Assembly (NCBI GenBank): GCA_964507445.1
Contig: CAZDQF010000035.1
Location: 1-9,348, forward strand
Source: GCA-2683135 sp964507445
GTDB taxonomy: Bacteria; Planctomycetota; GCA-002687715
Length of the DNA stretch: 9,348 bases
Direction of reading: 5' to 3'
Positions within the stretch are counted from its first letter, which is position 1. Every line of letters begins with the position of its first letter. Below are positions 1-8,000 of this stretch, piece after piece. The notes under the pieces are model-generated. The model was not told the origin of the DNA. It saw only the letters and a program-made list of their open reading frames with translations, and ran no database searches. The translations under genes were made by a program, and so were the position numbers.

Positions 1-58
1 TTTCGTCCAGATCCCAAGGTAGAACCTGGACTCGGTTCAGGGGGTCAGGTCAGGATAC

Positions 59-1129
59 GTGAACCAGGACGTGGACCGAGAGCGTTCCCTCCGTGCCTAC
101 GAACGCTCCATCGAGATCAACCCGGGTGAGGCCAGCACCTACACCAACATGGGCATCGTGCTCAACGGACTGGGCCGCTTTGAAGAGGCGGTGGAAGCCT
201 ACCGCGTTTCCCTGCGCCTCTCTCCGGACCACGAGACCACCTACAACAATCTGGGCATCTCCCTGGGGGATCTGGGCCGCCGGGACGAGGCCATGGAGGC
301 GTTCAAAGAGGGGCTCCGGGTTGCCCCGGACAGCGCCTTGCTTCATTACAACCTCAGCCACCAGCTCCGCGCCCTCGGACGAATCGATGACTGTATCGTG
401 GAGCTGCGCGAGGCCATCCGTCTGCGCCCCCGATACCCCGGCGCTTGCAGCAACCTGGGGGCGATGCTGTTCCAGAAGGGCCAGATGGATGAGGCGATCC
501 GCTGGCTGCGGCGCGCCATCTTCATCGATCCCGAGCACGCGTCTGCCTATATCACCTTGTCCGCGGCGCTCGACAGGGCAGGGGAAGCGGAGGAGGCCAT
601 GGAACTCATCCGCATCGGGCTCCGCCTGGACCCACAGAGTCCGGTGGCCCACATGAACCTGGGCAACCTCCTGCTCGATGAGGAGAAGTTCGACGAGGCC
701 TTGAGCGCCTACAGGGAGAGTCTTCGCCTCGATCCCGAGGACGCCGTCACCCACATGAACCTGGGCACCCTGCATCGAACGATGGGGCGTACGGACGAGG
801 CCATCGCCGCCTACCGCAAGGCCATCCAAGTCCACGACGGTATCGCGGAGTTTCACTACAACCTGGGGCTGGCCCTCATGCGCCCGGGGGAATACGACGA
901 GGCCATCGCCGCGCTGCGTCGCGGGCACGAGTTGGGTACCGGGCGAGAGGCGGGTTGGTCCCATCCCTCTGAAGAGAAACTGGTGTCGGCGGTGATGAGC
1001 CGCGCTCGCGAGTTGCGACGGGATGGCGAGATGGAGGACGTGGTCTCGCTGCTGAGCGAGTACTCAGCGTTCCTGCCCCGCAACAAGACCCTCCGTGAGG
1101 CGCTGGATCAGGTGAGGCGCCGTCCTTGA
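59..1129 (+). CDS. Tetratricopeptide-repeat (TPR) protein
   Basis: The product has 356 residues and is almost entirely TPR scaffold. Eight complete repeats follow each other at an exact 34-residue pitch (residues 25-296), each with the usual pattern of small and aromatic positions (for example YNNLGISLGDLGR, then DEA and a terminal DP or similar). They are preceded by a lone helix B (about residues 7-24, ending EINPG) and followed by a non-repeat helical tail (297-356). TPR solenoids bind other proteins; the partner here is unknown. There is no signal peptide, membrane segment or catalytic domain, so it is probably cytoplasmic. The start is GTG at 59, the first plausible start after an in-frame TAG at 20-22. 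The only Shine-Dalgarno-like match (AGGA, 52-55) is just 3 nt away, so the start is weakly supported. Family assignment is sure, function is not. Confidence 0.9.
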   Translation: MNQDVDRERSLRAYERSIEINPGEASTYTNMGIVLNGLGRFEEAVEAYRVSLRLSPDHETTYNNLGISLGDLGRRDEAMEAFKEGLRVAPDSALLHYNLSHQLRALGRIDDCIVELREAIRLRPRYPGACSNLGAMLFQKGQMDEAIRWLRRAIFIDPEHASAYITLSAALDRAGEAEEAMELIRIGLRLDPQSPVAHMNLGNLLLDEEKFDEALSAYRESLRLDPEDAVTHMNLGTLHRTMGRTDEAIAAYRKAIQVHDGIAEFHYNLGLALMRPGEYDEAIAALRRGHELGTGREAGWSHPSEEKLVSAVMSRARELRRDGEMEDVVSLLSEYSAFLPRNKTLREALDQVRRRP

Positions 1130-1176
1130 GCGCCGTCCATTCGGCGTGACGATGACCAATCTGATTTGGTCATCGT
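1130..1176 (+). terminator. Back-to-back hairpins after the TPR gene
   Basis: Two stem-loops sit directly behind the TGA of the TPR gene. The first pairs 1130-1135 with 1142-1147 (GCGCCG/CGGCGT, 6 bp including one G-T wobble, 6-nt loop). The second is a perfect 11-bp stem, ACGATGACCAA at 1149-1159 with its complement at 1166-1176, around a 6-nt loop. No clear T-tract follows (GTGTTGATGTTT is only mildly T-rich), so intrinsic termination is likely but not certain. An RNA-stabilising 3' end or a palindromic protein-binding site are alternatives. Confidence 0.5.
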
Positions 1177-1443
1177 GTGTTGATGTTTCTGGTGGGCACA
1201 AGCGCGTGCGCTGATGAGGCGAATGCGCTGTGTCCGGGTTTTCAGGGCTAACGTCGAATGCTGTCTTGAGGGTCGTGTTTGTCTGGCGTGGTGATGGGTT
1301 TTGGTGCACGAAAACAGGTGTTTAGAAAGGGTTAACTGAGTATCGCGCGTTGTGATCGAGGGTCTTACGATGGCTCTGCAGGACCGCAGCCTGCGCACCT
1401 TTGCGTCGCCCCGCCAAAGCGACGCTTCGGTCGTCACGAGTCA
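1177..1443. other. Structured, AT-richer intergenic region without a gene
   Basis: I see no convincing gene here. The stretch is visibly less GC-rich than the flanking genes. It holds a third hairpin, formed by 1194-1200 with 1229-1235 and 1202-1205 with 1225-1228, with one bulged A. Two more hairpins lie near the next gene and are described separately. The promoter of the downstream secreted-protein gene should lie here, but I could not find a -35/-10 pair good enough to annotate. No riboswitch family was recognised. Confidence 0.5.
1378..1425 (+). promoter_or_regulatory. Possible structured 5' leader of the secreted-protein gene
   Basis: Two hairpins lie 31 nt or more ahead of the start at 1456. 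The first pairs GCAGG (1378-1382) with CCTGC (1390-1394) around a 7-nt loop, extendable by one T-G pair. The second is a perfect 7-bp stem, GCGTCGC (1403-1409) with GCGACGC (1419-1425), around a 9-nt loop. They do not occlude the proposed ribosome-binding site. They may simply be GC-rich chance pairings, or may stabilise the leader RNA. I could not match them to a known regulatory RNA. Confidence 0.25.
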
Positions 1444-1445
1444 AT

Positions 1446-1450
1446 GAGGA
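1446..1450 (+). promoter_or_regulatory. Ribosome-binding site choosing the ATG at 1456
   Basis: GAGGA ends 5 nt before the ATG at 1456. The same 5-6 nt spacing is seen for the GGAG sites of the esterase and kinase genes in this window. It overlaps another in-frame ATG at 1444, which has only a poor GAG 3 nt upstream. A third candidate, ATG at 1516, has the stronger motif GGAGGT (1500-1505), but with a 10-nt spacer. Confidence 0.5.
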
Positions 1451-1455
1451 CCACC

Positions 1456-2769
1456 ATGAATTCAGTCATTCCTGGTAAATCCTCCGTCGCTACGAGCGCG
1501 GAGGTTCCCCTGTTCATGCGAGCGGTGATCGTCTGCGCCGTTGCGTGCGCCTGCGTGAGCGCGCAGGTCGCCTACGTCGTGGAGGCGGGCTCTGGTCACG
1601 CCGCCGCCAAGTATCTGCCGAGCGCCGGGCACCCGGTGACCGCCGACTCTGCGCGGGGCGCGCTGCAACTGCCGGAGTTCGGCAATCTGCCCCCGGTGAT
1701 GATCTACAATGGAGGCGCCCGTGCCGGCGGGGCCTGTATCGATCAGGGCGCCAGCGCCATCTATTCCTGTAACGGTTTTACCGTGCAGCGGGAGGCCCAC
1801 CCCCTCTACAACGAGCCCGGCCTGACCACGTCCGTCGGCCTCGGCGTGTACTTCCCGAGCAACACCATCACCGGGATGGCGGTGGACGCGGACGGTGGGG
1901 TCCTGTACGCCTGCGACGACCACTTCCTGATCGCGTTCGACAAGGACACCTTCGCGCCGCTGCAGCCCGCGGATTATCTGTACTGGCTGGATCTCGGGGA
2001 CCGGTTGAGCGGCCTCGGGTGGGAGAGCGCCAGCGACACCCTGTGGGCCTGCGCCACCAACGGTCGCGTCTTCAACATGGACGTGAACGGCGACCCGGTG
2101 GGGCCCCAGCCGCGGAGCACCGTGGCGTCGGTCGGGACGTTGACGGGTCTTGCGGTGAACACCACCAACGGTGTGGGGGCCATGCAGAGCCCCGGGTGCA
2201 GCTTCCAGATCGGCGGTTACCACGTCATGGTCACGGACGGCGTCAACATCTATGACGCCTTCGCCAACGGCGGCGGACCCATCCCTTGCAGCGGGAACGG
2301 CACCGCCCACGGGCTGGCCTACTCGGGGGACGGTCAGCTCATTCCCGCCAGCAGCCCCTGTCCCTTGAACGGCACGGCCGTAGGCAACCCGGGTAACGGC
2401 GGCGGCTTCGCGTCTATCGAGACCACCAACGCGGCCATGGCGGGGAGGCCCTTTGGCTTGAGCCTCACCGGAGGCCCCATCAACTCCCCGTGCAGCATCC
2501 TGTTCGATTACTGCCCGATCCAGGGAGACGGCGTGTCGCTGCCGACGGGCGACACCATGTACATCTGGCCCCTGTCGCTGACCGTGGAGATCTGTCCGGC
2601 CATGACGGACGCCTTCGGGGTGGCGCAGGTGATGCTGCCTCCGGCGATGTTCGGGACCGCACCCGCGGGCTGGCAGTGGAGCTACCAGTGGTACTTCCCG
2701 GACCTCTCCAACCCGTCCCTGTACGGTTGCTTCAGCGACGCCATGACGGTCACCTGGGGCCTGCGTTAG
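1456..2769 (+). CDS. Secreted cysteine-rich protein with propeller-like repeats (unknown function)
   Basis: The product has 437 residues from this start (441 from ATG 1444, 417 from ATG 1516). An N-terminal signal peptide has the hydrophobic core AVIVCAVACACV followed by the likely cleavage site SA|Q (residues 36|37), so the protein is probably exported. The middle contains about five degenerate repeats that begin alike (ITGMAVDADG at 138, LSGLGWESAS at 184, LTGLAVNTTN at 229, AHGLAYSGDG at 284, RPFGLSLTGG at 330), several continuing into a strand such as VLYACDD or LWACATN. This suggests beta-propeller-like blades. The mature part has 11 cysteines. The last 80 or so residues (VEICPAMTDAFGVAQVMLPP through SDAMTVTWGL) resemble, from memory, a beta-sandwich C-terminal domain common in planctomycete secreted proteins. 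No catalytic motif is visible. It appears monocistronic, with hairpins on both sides. Confidence 0.8.
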   Translation: MNSVIPGKSSVATSAEVPLFMRAVIVCAVACACVSAQVAYVVEAGSGHAAAKYLPSAGHPVTADSARGALQLPEFGNLPPVMIYNGGARAGGACIDQGASAIYSCNGFTVQREAHPLYNEPGLTTSVGLGVYFPSNTITGMAVDADGGVLYACDDHFLIAFDKDTFAPLQPADYLYWLDLGDRLSGLGWESASDTLWACATNGRVFNMDVNGDPVGPQPRSTVASVGTLTGLAVNTTNGVGAMQSPGCSFQIGGYHVMVTDGVNIYDAFANGGGPIPCSGNGTAHGLAYSGDGQLIPASSPCPLNGTAVGNPGNGGGFASIETTNAAMAGRPFGLSLTGGPINSPCSILFDYCPIQGDGVSLPTGDTMYIWPLSLTVEICPAMTDAFGVAQVMLPPAMFGTAPAGWQWSYQWYFPDLSNPSLYGCFSDAMTVTWGLR

Positions 2770-2794
2770 TCTCTTCCCGAAGACCTGCCCCCGG

Positions 2795-2826
2795 CGCGCC
2801 TCGAATCCGAGAGGGTTCGGGGCGCG
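2795..2826 (+). terminator. Hairpin terminator of the secreted-protein gene
   Basis: An 11-bp stem lies 25 nt after the TAG: CGCGCCTCGAA (2795-2805) pairs with TTCGGGGCGCG (2816-2826), with one T-G wobble and a 10-nt loop. The stem can be lengthened by two pairs. The following TCTTCCGTT is a weak T-rich tail. The rest of the 281-bp space up to the convergent esterase gene (2827-3050) is GC-rich, and I see no gene in it. Confidence 0.6.
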
Positions 2827-3050
2827 TCTTCCGTTGAGGGAGCGTCGGGACACCTGCGCGGGAGGAGCAACGAGCCCGAGGTGGCGCCGCCGCCGGCGTG
2901 GCGGCTGCGTCGGCCACGTTCCAGGCATGCAGCATCGAGAATTGCACCGGGGGTGAGTTGGTCCACCTGATGGCGGCCCGGGGAATCCGCTTCGAAGCCT
3001 GCCGGTTCGAGGGCGCGGCCCCGTCCTCAGCCATGGGCCGGGAACCCCCA

Positions 3051-4706
3051 TCAATGCTGCTTCAGGAAGCCCTCGGCCATGAGCTCGCCGAGGGCCACGA
3101 TCCCGGCGGTGTCGAGGACCAGCTTCTTCTCCTGCTTCGGCAGGCGGAAGACCTTGATGTGGAAGATGTCCTCGTCAGCGCTGGCGAGCTCGTCGATGTC
3201 GGTGACCACGTCGATCTCGTTGACGCTCTCGTGGTTCGTGGGGAGCTGCTGGCTGATGAACCAGCGCAGCTTCGGCATCGCCAGGTCCTTGCGGCTCTGG
3301 GCGATGACGGACCGGAGGCGCTCCGCTGCGTGCTGCCGGAAGGGAGCGAAGGACATGTCGTTCTCTCCCAGGTGGTAGAAGATCCCCTCCAGCTCGATGG
3401 TGATCCCGCGGGCCCTGAGGCTGTGGATCGTGTTCTTGATGAAGGAGAGGAAGCTGGGGTAGAGGTTGCGGGTCTTGGCCACGCTGCCTTCCGGCGTCCA
3501 GTCAATCACCTGGGAGCCGCTGTGGGTGAACTTGGCGATGGCCAGGTCGGTCGCGACTCTCTCGCTGATGCGCTGGGCGAAGGACAGCTCCGGACCGAAG
3601 GTGTCGTAGGGCCCGGCGGGGCCGAGGGGCTCCCAGCCATCGGAGATCTTGTAGCCGCCGCCCACGCTGTACCTGTAGGCGATGCGCTGGTTGTCCTGGG
3701 CCAAGGAGGAGTGCGAGTCCATGGCCTTCAACTCCTGGACGAAGGCCCGCTCACCTTCCATGTTGCGGTGCCCGGCGAGGATGAAGAGCTTGACCTTCTT
3801 GCGTCGCGGGTAAGGCCACTTCGTGAGCGGCCGCGGTCGCTCCGGGTGCGCGCCGATGTTGCGGAGGTAGGCGTCGGCGTAGTTGACCCCGTGCTCGAGC
3901 TGGCCGAGGGTGCCGTAGTGGTAATGGAGCCCCACGCCGCCGCCGATCTCCACGCCCACGTGGGAGGTGGGGATGTACTGGGCGAGGGGGTCCTCGCGGC
4001 AGACCTCCTTCTGGCCCACGCTGATGGCGTACATGCGCGGCCGCAAGTCCATGCCCCAGATGGTCTTGGTGCACAGCTCACCGATGTAGAAGCGGAGATC
4101 GGGGGTGTTCAGGTCGCGACGCCAGCAGGCGATGAAGTTCTTCAGGTTCTTGCCGTAGGCGGGCATGAAGCCCTCTTCGAACATGTCGTTCTCGCCCTGG
4201 TGCCACATGAACCCCTCGACGCGGTAGGGGATCTTCCGTCGGGTGAGGTCGGCGAGGGCGTCCCGCACCCGCTTCAGGGTGAGGGGGTACATCTTGAACC
4301 CCTTGGGCTCGTCGGGGTTCCAGTCACCGCCGAGGTGGGTGCCGCCTGCGGCGCACTTGATGATGGCGATGGGCGCCTTGATGTTCCGCGTGACCCGGCG
4401 GGCGAAGCTCAACTCCGGCCCGACGATGTCGTTGACCGGTCGCAGCGTCACCCAGCCGTCGGACTGGGTCTTGTTCTCCCTGCCGATGCAGTAGGAGAAC
4501 ATCACGCCCTCCTGCGGATCCTCCAGCCCCTGGAACGGGGGGAAGCGCTTGATGTCCTGCACCCTTGAGTCGGACCCGACCATGTTGGATTGGCCGGCGA
4601 AGATGAACACCCGAACCGTCTTGTGGTCGTCCTGGGCCTGGAGCGGGTTGACCGACAGGGTGATGAGGGTCGCTGTGAGGATGAGGACGACGGGGGATGC
4701 GCGCAT
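3051..4706 (-). CDS. Secreted tandem SASA-type carbohydrate esterase, second domain degenerate
   Basis: The product has 551 residues. A signal peptide (1-24, cleavage LQA|Q) is followed by two tandem domains of the sialate O-acetylesterase-like SASA family (SGNH-type serine esterases that remove acyl groups from glycans). Domain 1 (about 31-285) has the expected motifs: AGQSNM with the predicted nucleophile Ser40, GPELSFA (96-102), HQGENDM (169-175) and a C-terminal YHYGTLGQ with the predicted catalytic His263. Domain 2 (about 304-551) keeps the framework (AGHRNM, GPELSFA at 371-377, HLGENDM at 445-451). However, Arg314 replaces the serine and Val530 sits where His263 aligns, so it is probably inactive. 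The substrate is unknown; an acetylated polysaccharide or sugar is plausible. The ATG at 4706 has GGAG (4715-4712) 5 nt upstream and is the only normal start after an in-frame stop at 4775-4773. It is divergent from the sensor kinase, which may regulate it. Confidence 0.9.
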   Translation of the reverse strand: MRASPVVLILTATLITLSVNPLQAQDDHKTVRVFIFAGQSNMVGSDSRVQDIKRFPPFQGLEDPQEGVMFSYCIGRENKTQSDGWVTLRPVNDIVGPELSFARRVTRNIKAPIAIIKCAAGGTHLGGDWNPDEPKGFKMYPLTLKRVRDALADLTRRKIPYRVEGFMWHQGENDMFEEGFMPAYGKNLKNFIACWRRDLNTPDLRFYIGELCTKTIWGMDLRPRMYAISVGQKEVCREDPLAQYIPTSHVGVEIGGGVGLHYHYGTLGQLEHGVNYADAYLRNIGAHPERPRPLTKWPYPRRKKVKLFILAGHRNMEGERAFVQELKAMDSHSSLAQDNQRIAYRYSVGGGYKISDGWEPLGPAGPYDTFGPELSFAQRISERVATDLAIAKFTHSGSQVIDWTPEGSVAKTRNLYPSFLSFIKNTIHSLRARGITIELEGIFYHLGENDMSFAPFRQHAAERLRSVIAQSRKDLAMPKLRWFISQQLPTNHESVNEIDVVTDIDELASADEDIFHIKVFRLPKQEKKLVLDTAGIVALGELMAEGFLKQH

Positions 4707-5058
4707 GATGACTCCGGGGGCTTCTGGGGTGGGGGCCGACGGTCGGGGGTCCTGTCTCCTGGTGATTCCTCCTCAGATTAACTTCGGGACGCGACCCCGT
4801 CGTGTGTCCGGTGCGATTCCTGGGGGATGGACAGAGGGGAGAATCGGTCACGACCGGGGCTTCTGCTCCAACGCCAGGGCCCACCCGGTAGATGGTCCAA
4901 TCCGAGCCTGACAGTAGCCGTCCTGGAGCCAGTGGGTACGCTGTAAACTTTCCGTCGTGGAGTCCGCGGTCCCGACGGGCGGATCGTGCTTCCCGTAGAG
5001 CAGCCTCCCACCGTCCGTGAGGCCGTCTGCGATGAAGTTGCCGTGATCGGAGACGGGG
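4707..5058. other. Divergent intergenic region between esterase and sensor kinase
   Basis: Both 5' ends face this 352-bp region, so it should hold the promoters of both genes. I could not identify a convincing -35/-10 pair in either direction. On the minus strand a purine-rich GAGGAGG (4774-4768) looks like a ribosome-binding site but has no start codon behind it. Also on the minus strand, one frame is open from 5069 to a stop at 4850-4848. Its first 36 or so codons have gene-like, G/C-ending third positions, but it has no ATG, GTG or TTG start, so I do not call a gene. Confidence 0.5.
5049..5052 (+). promoter_or_regulatory. Ribosome-binding site supporting a TTG start for the kinase
   Basis: GGAG lies 6 nt before the TTG at 5059. 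The frame is closed by a TGA at 5044-5046, and TTG 5059 is the first usable start. It places a basic stretch (RRPRGRR) ahead of the hydrophobic signal segment, as expected for an exported N-terminus. The next in-frame ATG (5158) would cut off the signal segment. Confidence 0.55.
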
Positions 5059-8000
5059 TTGGGAGTTGATCAGCGAGAGAGCCTGAGGCGTCCCCGAGGT
5101 CGCCGAACGATCGCACCACTCTGGGCGACGGTGTTGGTCTCGTGGGCGGTGGCGACCATGCCCGTCGTCGCGCAGCGTTGGCACGTGCGCGGTTACACGG
5201 CGGGAGACGGTCTACCTGCCCACCATGTGGAGGACGTGGCGCAGCTCGGGTCCGGTGTCATGGCCTTCCTCACCCCGAGAGGCCTGGCGTTGTATGACGG
5301 GGTCCAGTGGGAGGTGGAGACGGCGCCCCTCGCGGGGATGCCGCCTCGACCGTGGCACGTGGCCGCGGGGAGCGGCGACGACCTCTGGGCTTACGTCGGC
5401 ACCGGGTGTTGGCGTCGTCGGGACGGTCGTTGGGAGCGTGTGACCGAGGCCCCTTTGCCTTCGTCCCACGCCTGTGCGTTCCGGATTCAGGTCGCGCATG
5501 ACCAGGACCGGCTCGTGGTCGTCCCGCGAACCGGCGCCGTCCGCGTGTTCGAGTCCGGGGGATGGACGACCCTGGAGCCGTCAGCAGGGGCCCAGTGGGG
5601 CGCGTGCCGGGCTGCGGTGATGGTGGGTGGCCGTTGCCTCCTCGGCACCGACCGTGGTGTGTTCGCGTGCGATCTGGGTTCGGGGACCTACGAGGCCTTG
5701 TCCGTGCCCGCCGGCCGCAGCGGTGTCCATGGCATGGCCCACGATGTCCGGAACGATCACCTCTGGCTAATAGGCGCGGAGCGCATCACGCGGGTGACCG
5801 GGGTGGCCTCCGGCGTGGCCGCATCCACGTCTTCCTACGCGGCTCCGGCCAGGATGCGGCCGCGAGACCCCGACGGCGCCGGTGAGCCCATGCCGGACTC
5901 CCGCTGGGTCGCCACCGGAGAGGCGGCGTGCGCGGCCGGTCTCGCGGGTGGGCTCTACTTCGGCGACGGATTCGCGATCTTCTACTTCAACCCCAAGACC
6001 GGATTCGAGCAGCTCCGCGTGTGCAATGGCCTGACGACCGGTGGCATCACCTGCGCCATGCGGGATCGGGAAGGGAACATGTGGCTCTGCGGGGCGCGAG
6101 GCGCCAACAAGATCGTCAGCCGTCGGTGGGTGTCCTTCGACCGGGCCCAGGGCCTGTTCGACGACGAGGTCTCCTCGGCGCTGCAGCGCGCCGATGGCTC
6201 CGTCGTGCTGGGGCACGGCGGCGGATTGACGTTCTTCGGGACGCAGCCCGAGACCCGGTTCCTCTCCGCGGATGTGGTGGCGGATCGCGTCATGGATATG
6301 TGCGAAGACGCTGACCACAACCTGTGGATGGCGGTCGGGCGCATGGGCCTCGGGCGCATGGACTCGGACGGGGAGTTGGTGTTCCATGAGCTCGACCCAC
6401 CGGAGAACATCGTCGGCGTCGAGGTCGGCGATGTCCCGGGCGAGGTGTGGGTCGCGTCGGATCGGGGGCTCCACCGCTATGGGGATGAGGGCTGGTCGGG
6501 GGTCCCGCTCGTCCAGGGCCAGGAGCGGGTGCAGGTACGGCGACTTCTCTCAGACCCCGCGGGCGGACTCCTGATGGCCACCGCGGCCCACGGAGTGTTG
6601 TCGTATCGCTCAGGCGAAGTCCGAGCCTCCGGAGGGGCGACCTCCGTGGTGAGCAACGCGTTCACGGTGTTGCGTGATTCACGAGGCAGGGTCTGGGCGG
6701 GGACCGAGGGCGGGCTCGCCTGGGTCCGTGCGGACGGCAGCTTGCGCCTCACCGAGAGACCGCATGTGGATCGCCCCGTCTATGCCCTCAGCGAGGATCA
6801 GGATGGACGTCTGTGGGTCGGCACGGATCTCGGGATCCTGTGCTGGGACGGGTCCAGCGTGCGGCGGTTCTCCGCGTCGGACGGGGTCCTGGGCATGGAG
6901 ACCAACCGGTCCGCGGCGATCGTGACCCGGGATGGACGCGTCTGGTTCGGGACCGATCGCGGGGTCTCCATCTACGACCGACGATTCGACTTGCCCCATG
7001 AGCACGGGCCCACCATCACCATGGGGGATCTGCGGGCGGGCGGGGTCGAGTACTCGTTCGCGGACGCCGTCAGCATCCCTGGGGACACCCGGCCCATCTC
7101 CTTTGGGTTCAGCGCCATCTCGTTCATCGACGAGGACCGGGTGCGGATCGAGAAGCGCCTCGAGGGGTTGGAGGACGGCTGGTCCGTGGCGGAGTTGGGC
7201 CCGTCTCGTCGCATCCTGTATGCCATCCTCCCCGCCGGCGAGTATCGGCTCTCGGTGCGCGCGGTGGACGCGGACGGGGTGACCAGCGCCGAGGTCACGT
7301 CGCCGACCTTGCGTATCAAGGCCCCCATCTGGGCCCAGACCTGGTTCATCGTCACCACGACGGCGGTCCTCCTGCTGCTCACCGGTGGTGTGGTCAATGC
7401 CGTAGCCCAGCGTCGTTACACGGGTCGACTGGAGCGTGAGGTGGAGGCGCGAGCGGAGGAGGTGCGGAAGCTCGAGCGGGAACAGGAGAAGCTGCTGCGC
7501 CTGGAGTCTCTCGGCCTGTTGGCGGGGGGCATCGCTCACGACTTCAACAACCTGCTGACGGCGATCTCGGGGAGCGTCTCCCTGGTGGTGAGCGAGCCCG
7601 GTCTGACCGCGGAGGGGCGGTCCATCCTGCAGGACGCCGACACCGCGTCCTGGGAGGCCAGGGAGCTGGCCTCCCAGCTGGTCACTTTTTCGCGGGGCGG
7701 CGCTCCCATCAAGGAGGCGGCGGACATCGGCCGCCTCGTCCAGGACTGCACCAGCTTCTCGTTGCGGGGGTCGACCGTGGAGCCTCGGTTTCACATCGCT
7801 GACGACCTGTGGGCGGTGGAGGTGGACACGAGCCAGATCGGGCAGGTCATCAACAACATCGTGCTCAACGCGCGGGACGCCATGGTGGACGGAGGGACGC
7901 TCCGGGTCAGCGTTCAAGATGAAGGGGCCGAGGGTTCTCGTCGCCAGGTCGTCATGTCGTTCGCGGATGACGGGCCGGGCATGGAGCCGGAGGTCCTGGC

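Noticed and set aside
50..964. 304-codon open frame on the minus strand opposite the TPR gene
   Set aside because: Its apparent repeats simply mirror the 34-codon periodicity of the TPR gene on the other strand.
1117..1138. Direct repeat GCGCCGTCC spaced 13 nt across the TPR stop codon
   Set aside because: It is only two copies of 9 bp, one inside the coding sequence and one forming part of the terminator-like hairpin; no sign of an attachment site or mobile-element border.
3004..3046. Imperfect nested inverted repeat (GGTTC/GAACC around GGCCC/GGGCC) just past the esterase stop
   Set aside because: The short stems are separated by unpaired stretches and there is no T-tract in the minus-strand direction; likely chance pairing in GC-rich sequence.
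1462..3054. 530-codon open frame on the minus strand covering the whole secreted-protein gene
   Set aside because: It is antisense to a gene with a signal peptide, repeats and a terminator. Its translation is low-complexity, rich in Arg, Gly, Pro and His, with no recognisable motif: a codon-bias shadow in GC-rich DNA.
2898..4568. 556-codon open frame on the plus strand opposite the esterase
   Set aside because: The minus-strand product has unmistakable esterase motifs and a signal peptide. The plus-strand translation is a repetitive Val/Asp/Gly/Leu-rich shadow, and it runs through the esterase catalytic codons.
4768..4774. Strong Shine-Dalgarno-like GAGGAGG on the minus strand, 61 nt upstream of the esterase start
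   Set aside because: No ATG, GTG or TTG follows at a usable distance, and extending the esterase frame gives no normal start before the stop at 4775-4773.
4908..4949. Possible kinase promoter (CTGACA with downstream TAAACT)
   Set aside because: The two boxes are about 30 nt apart, far from normal -35/-10 spacing, and no better -10 lies at 16-18 nt.
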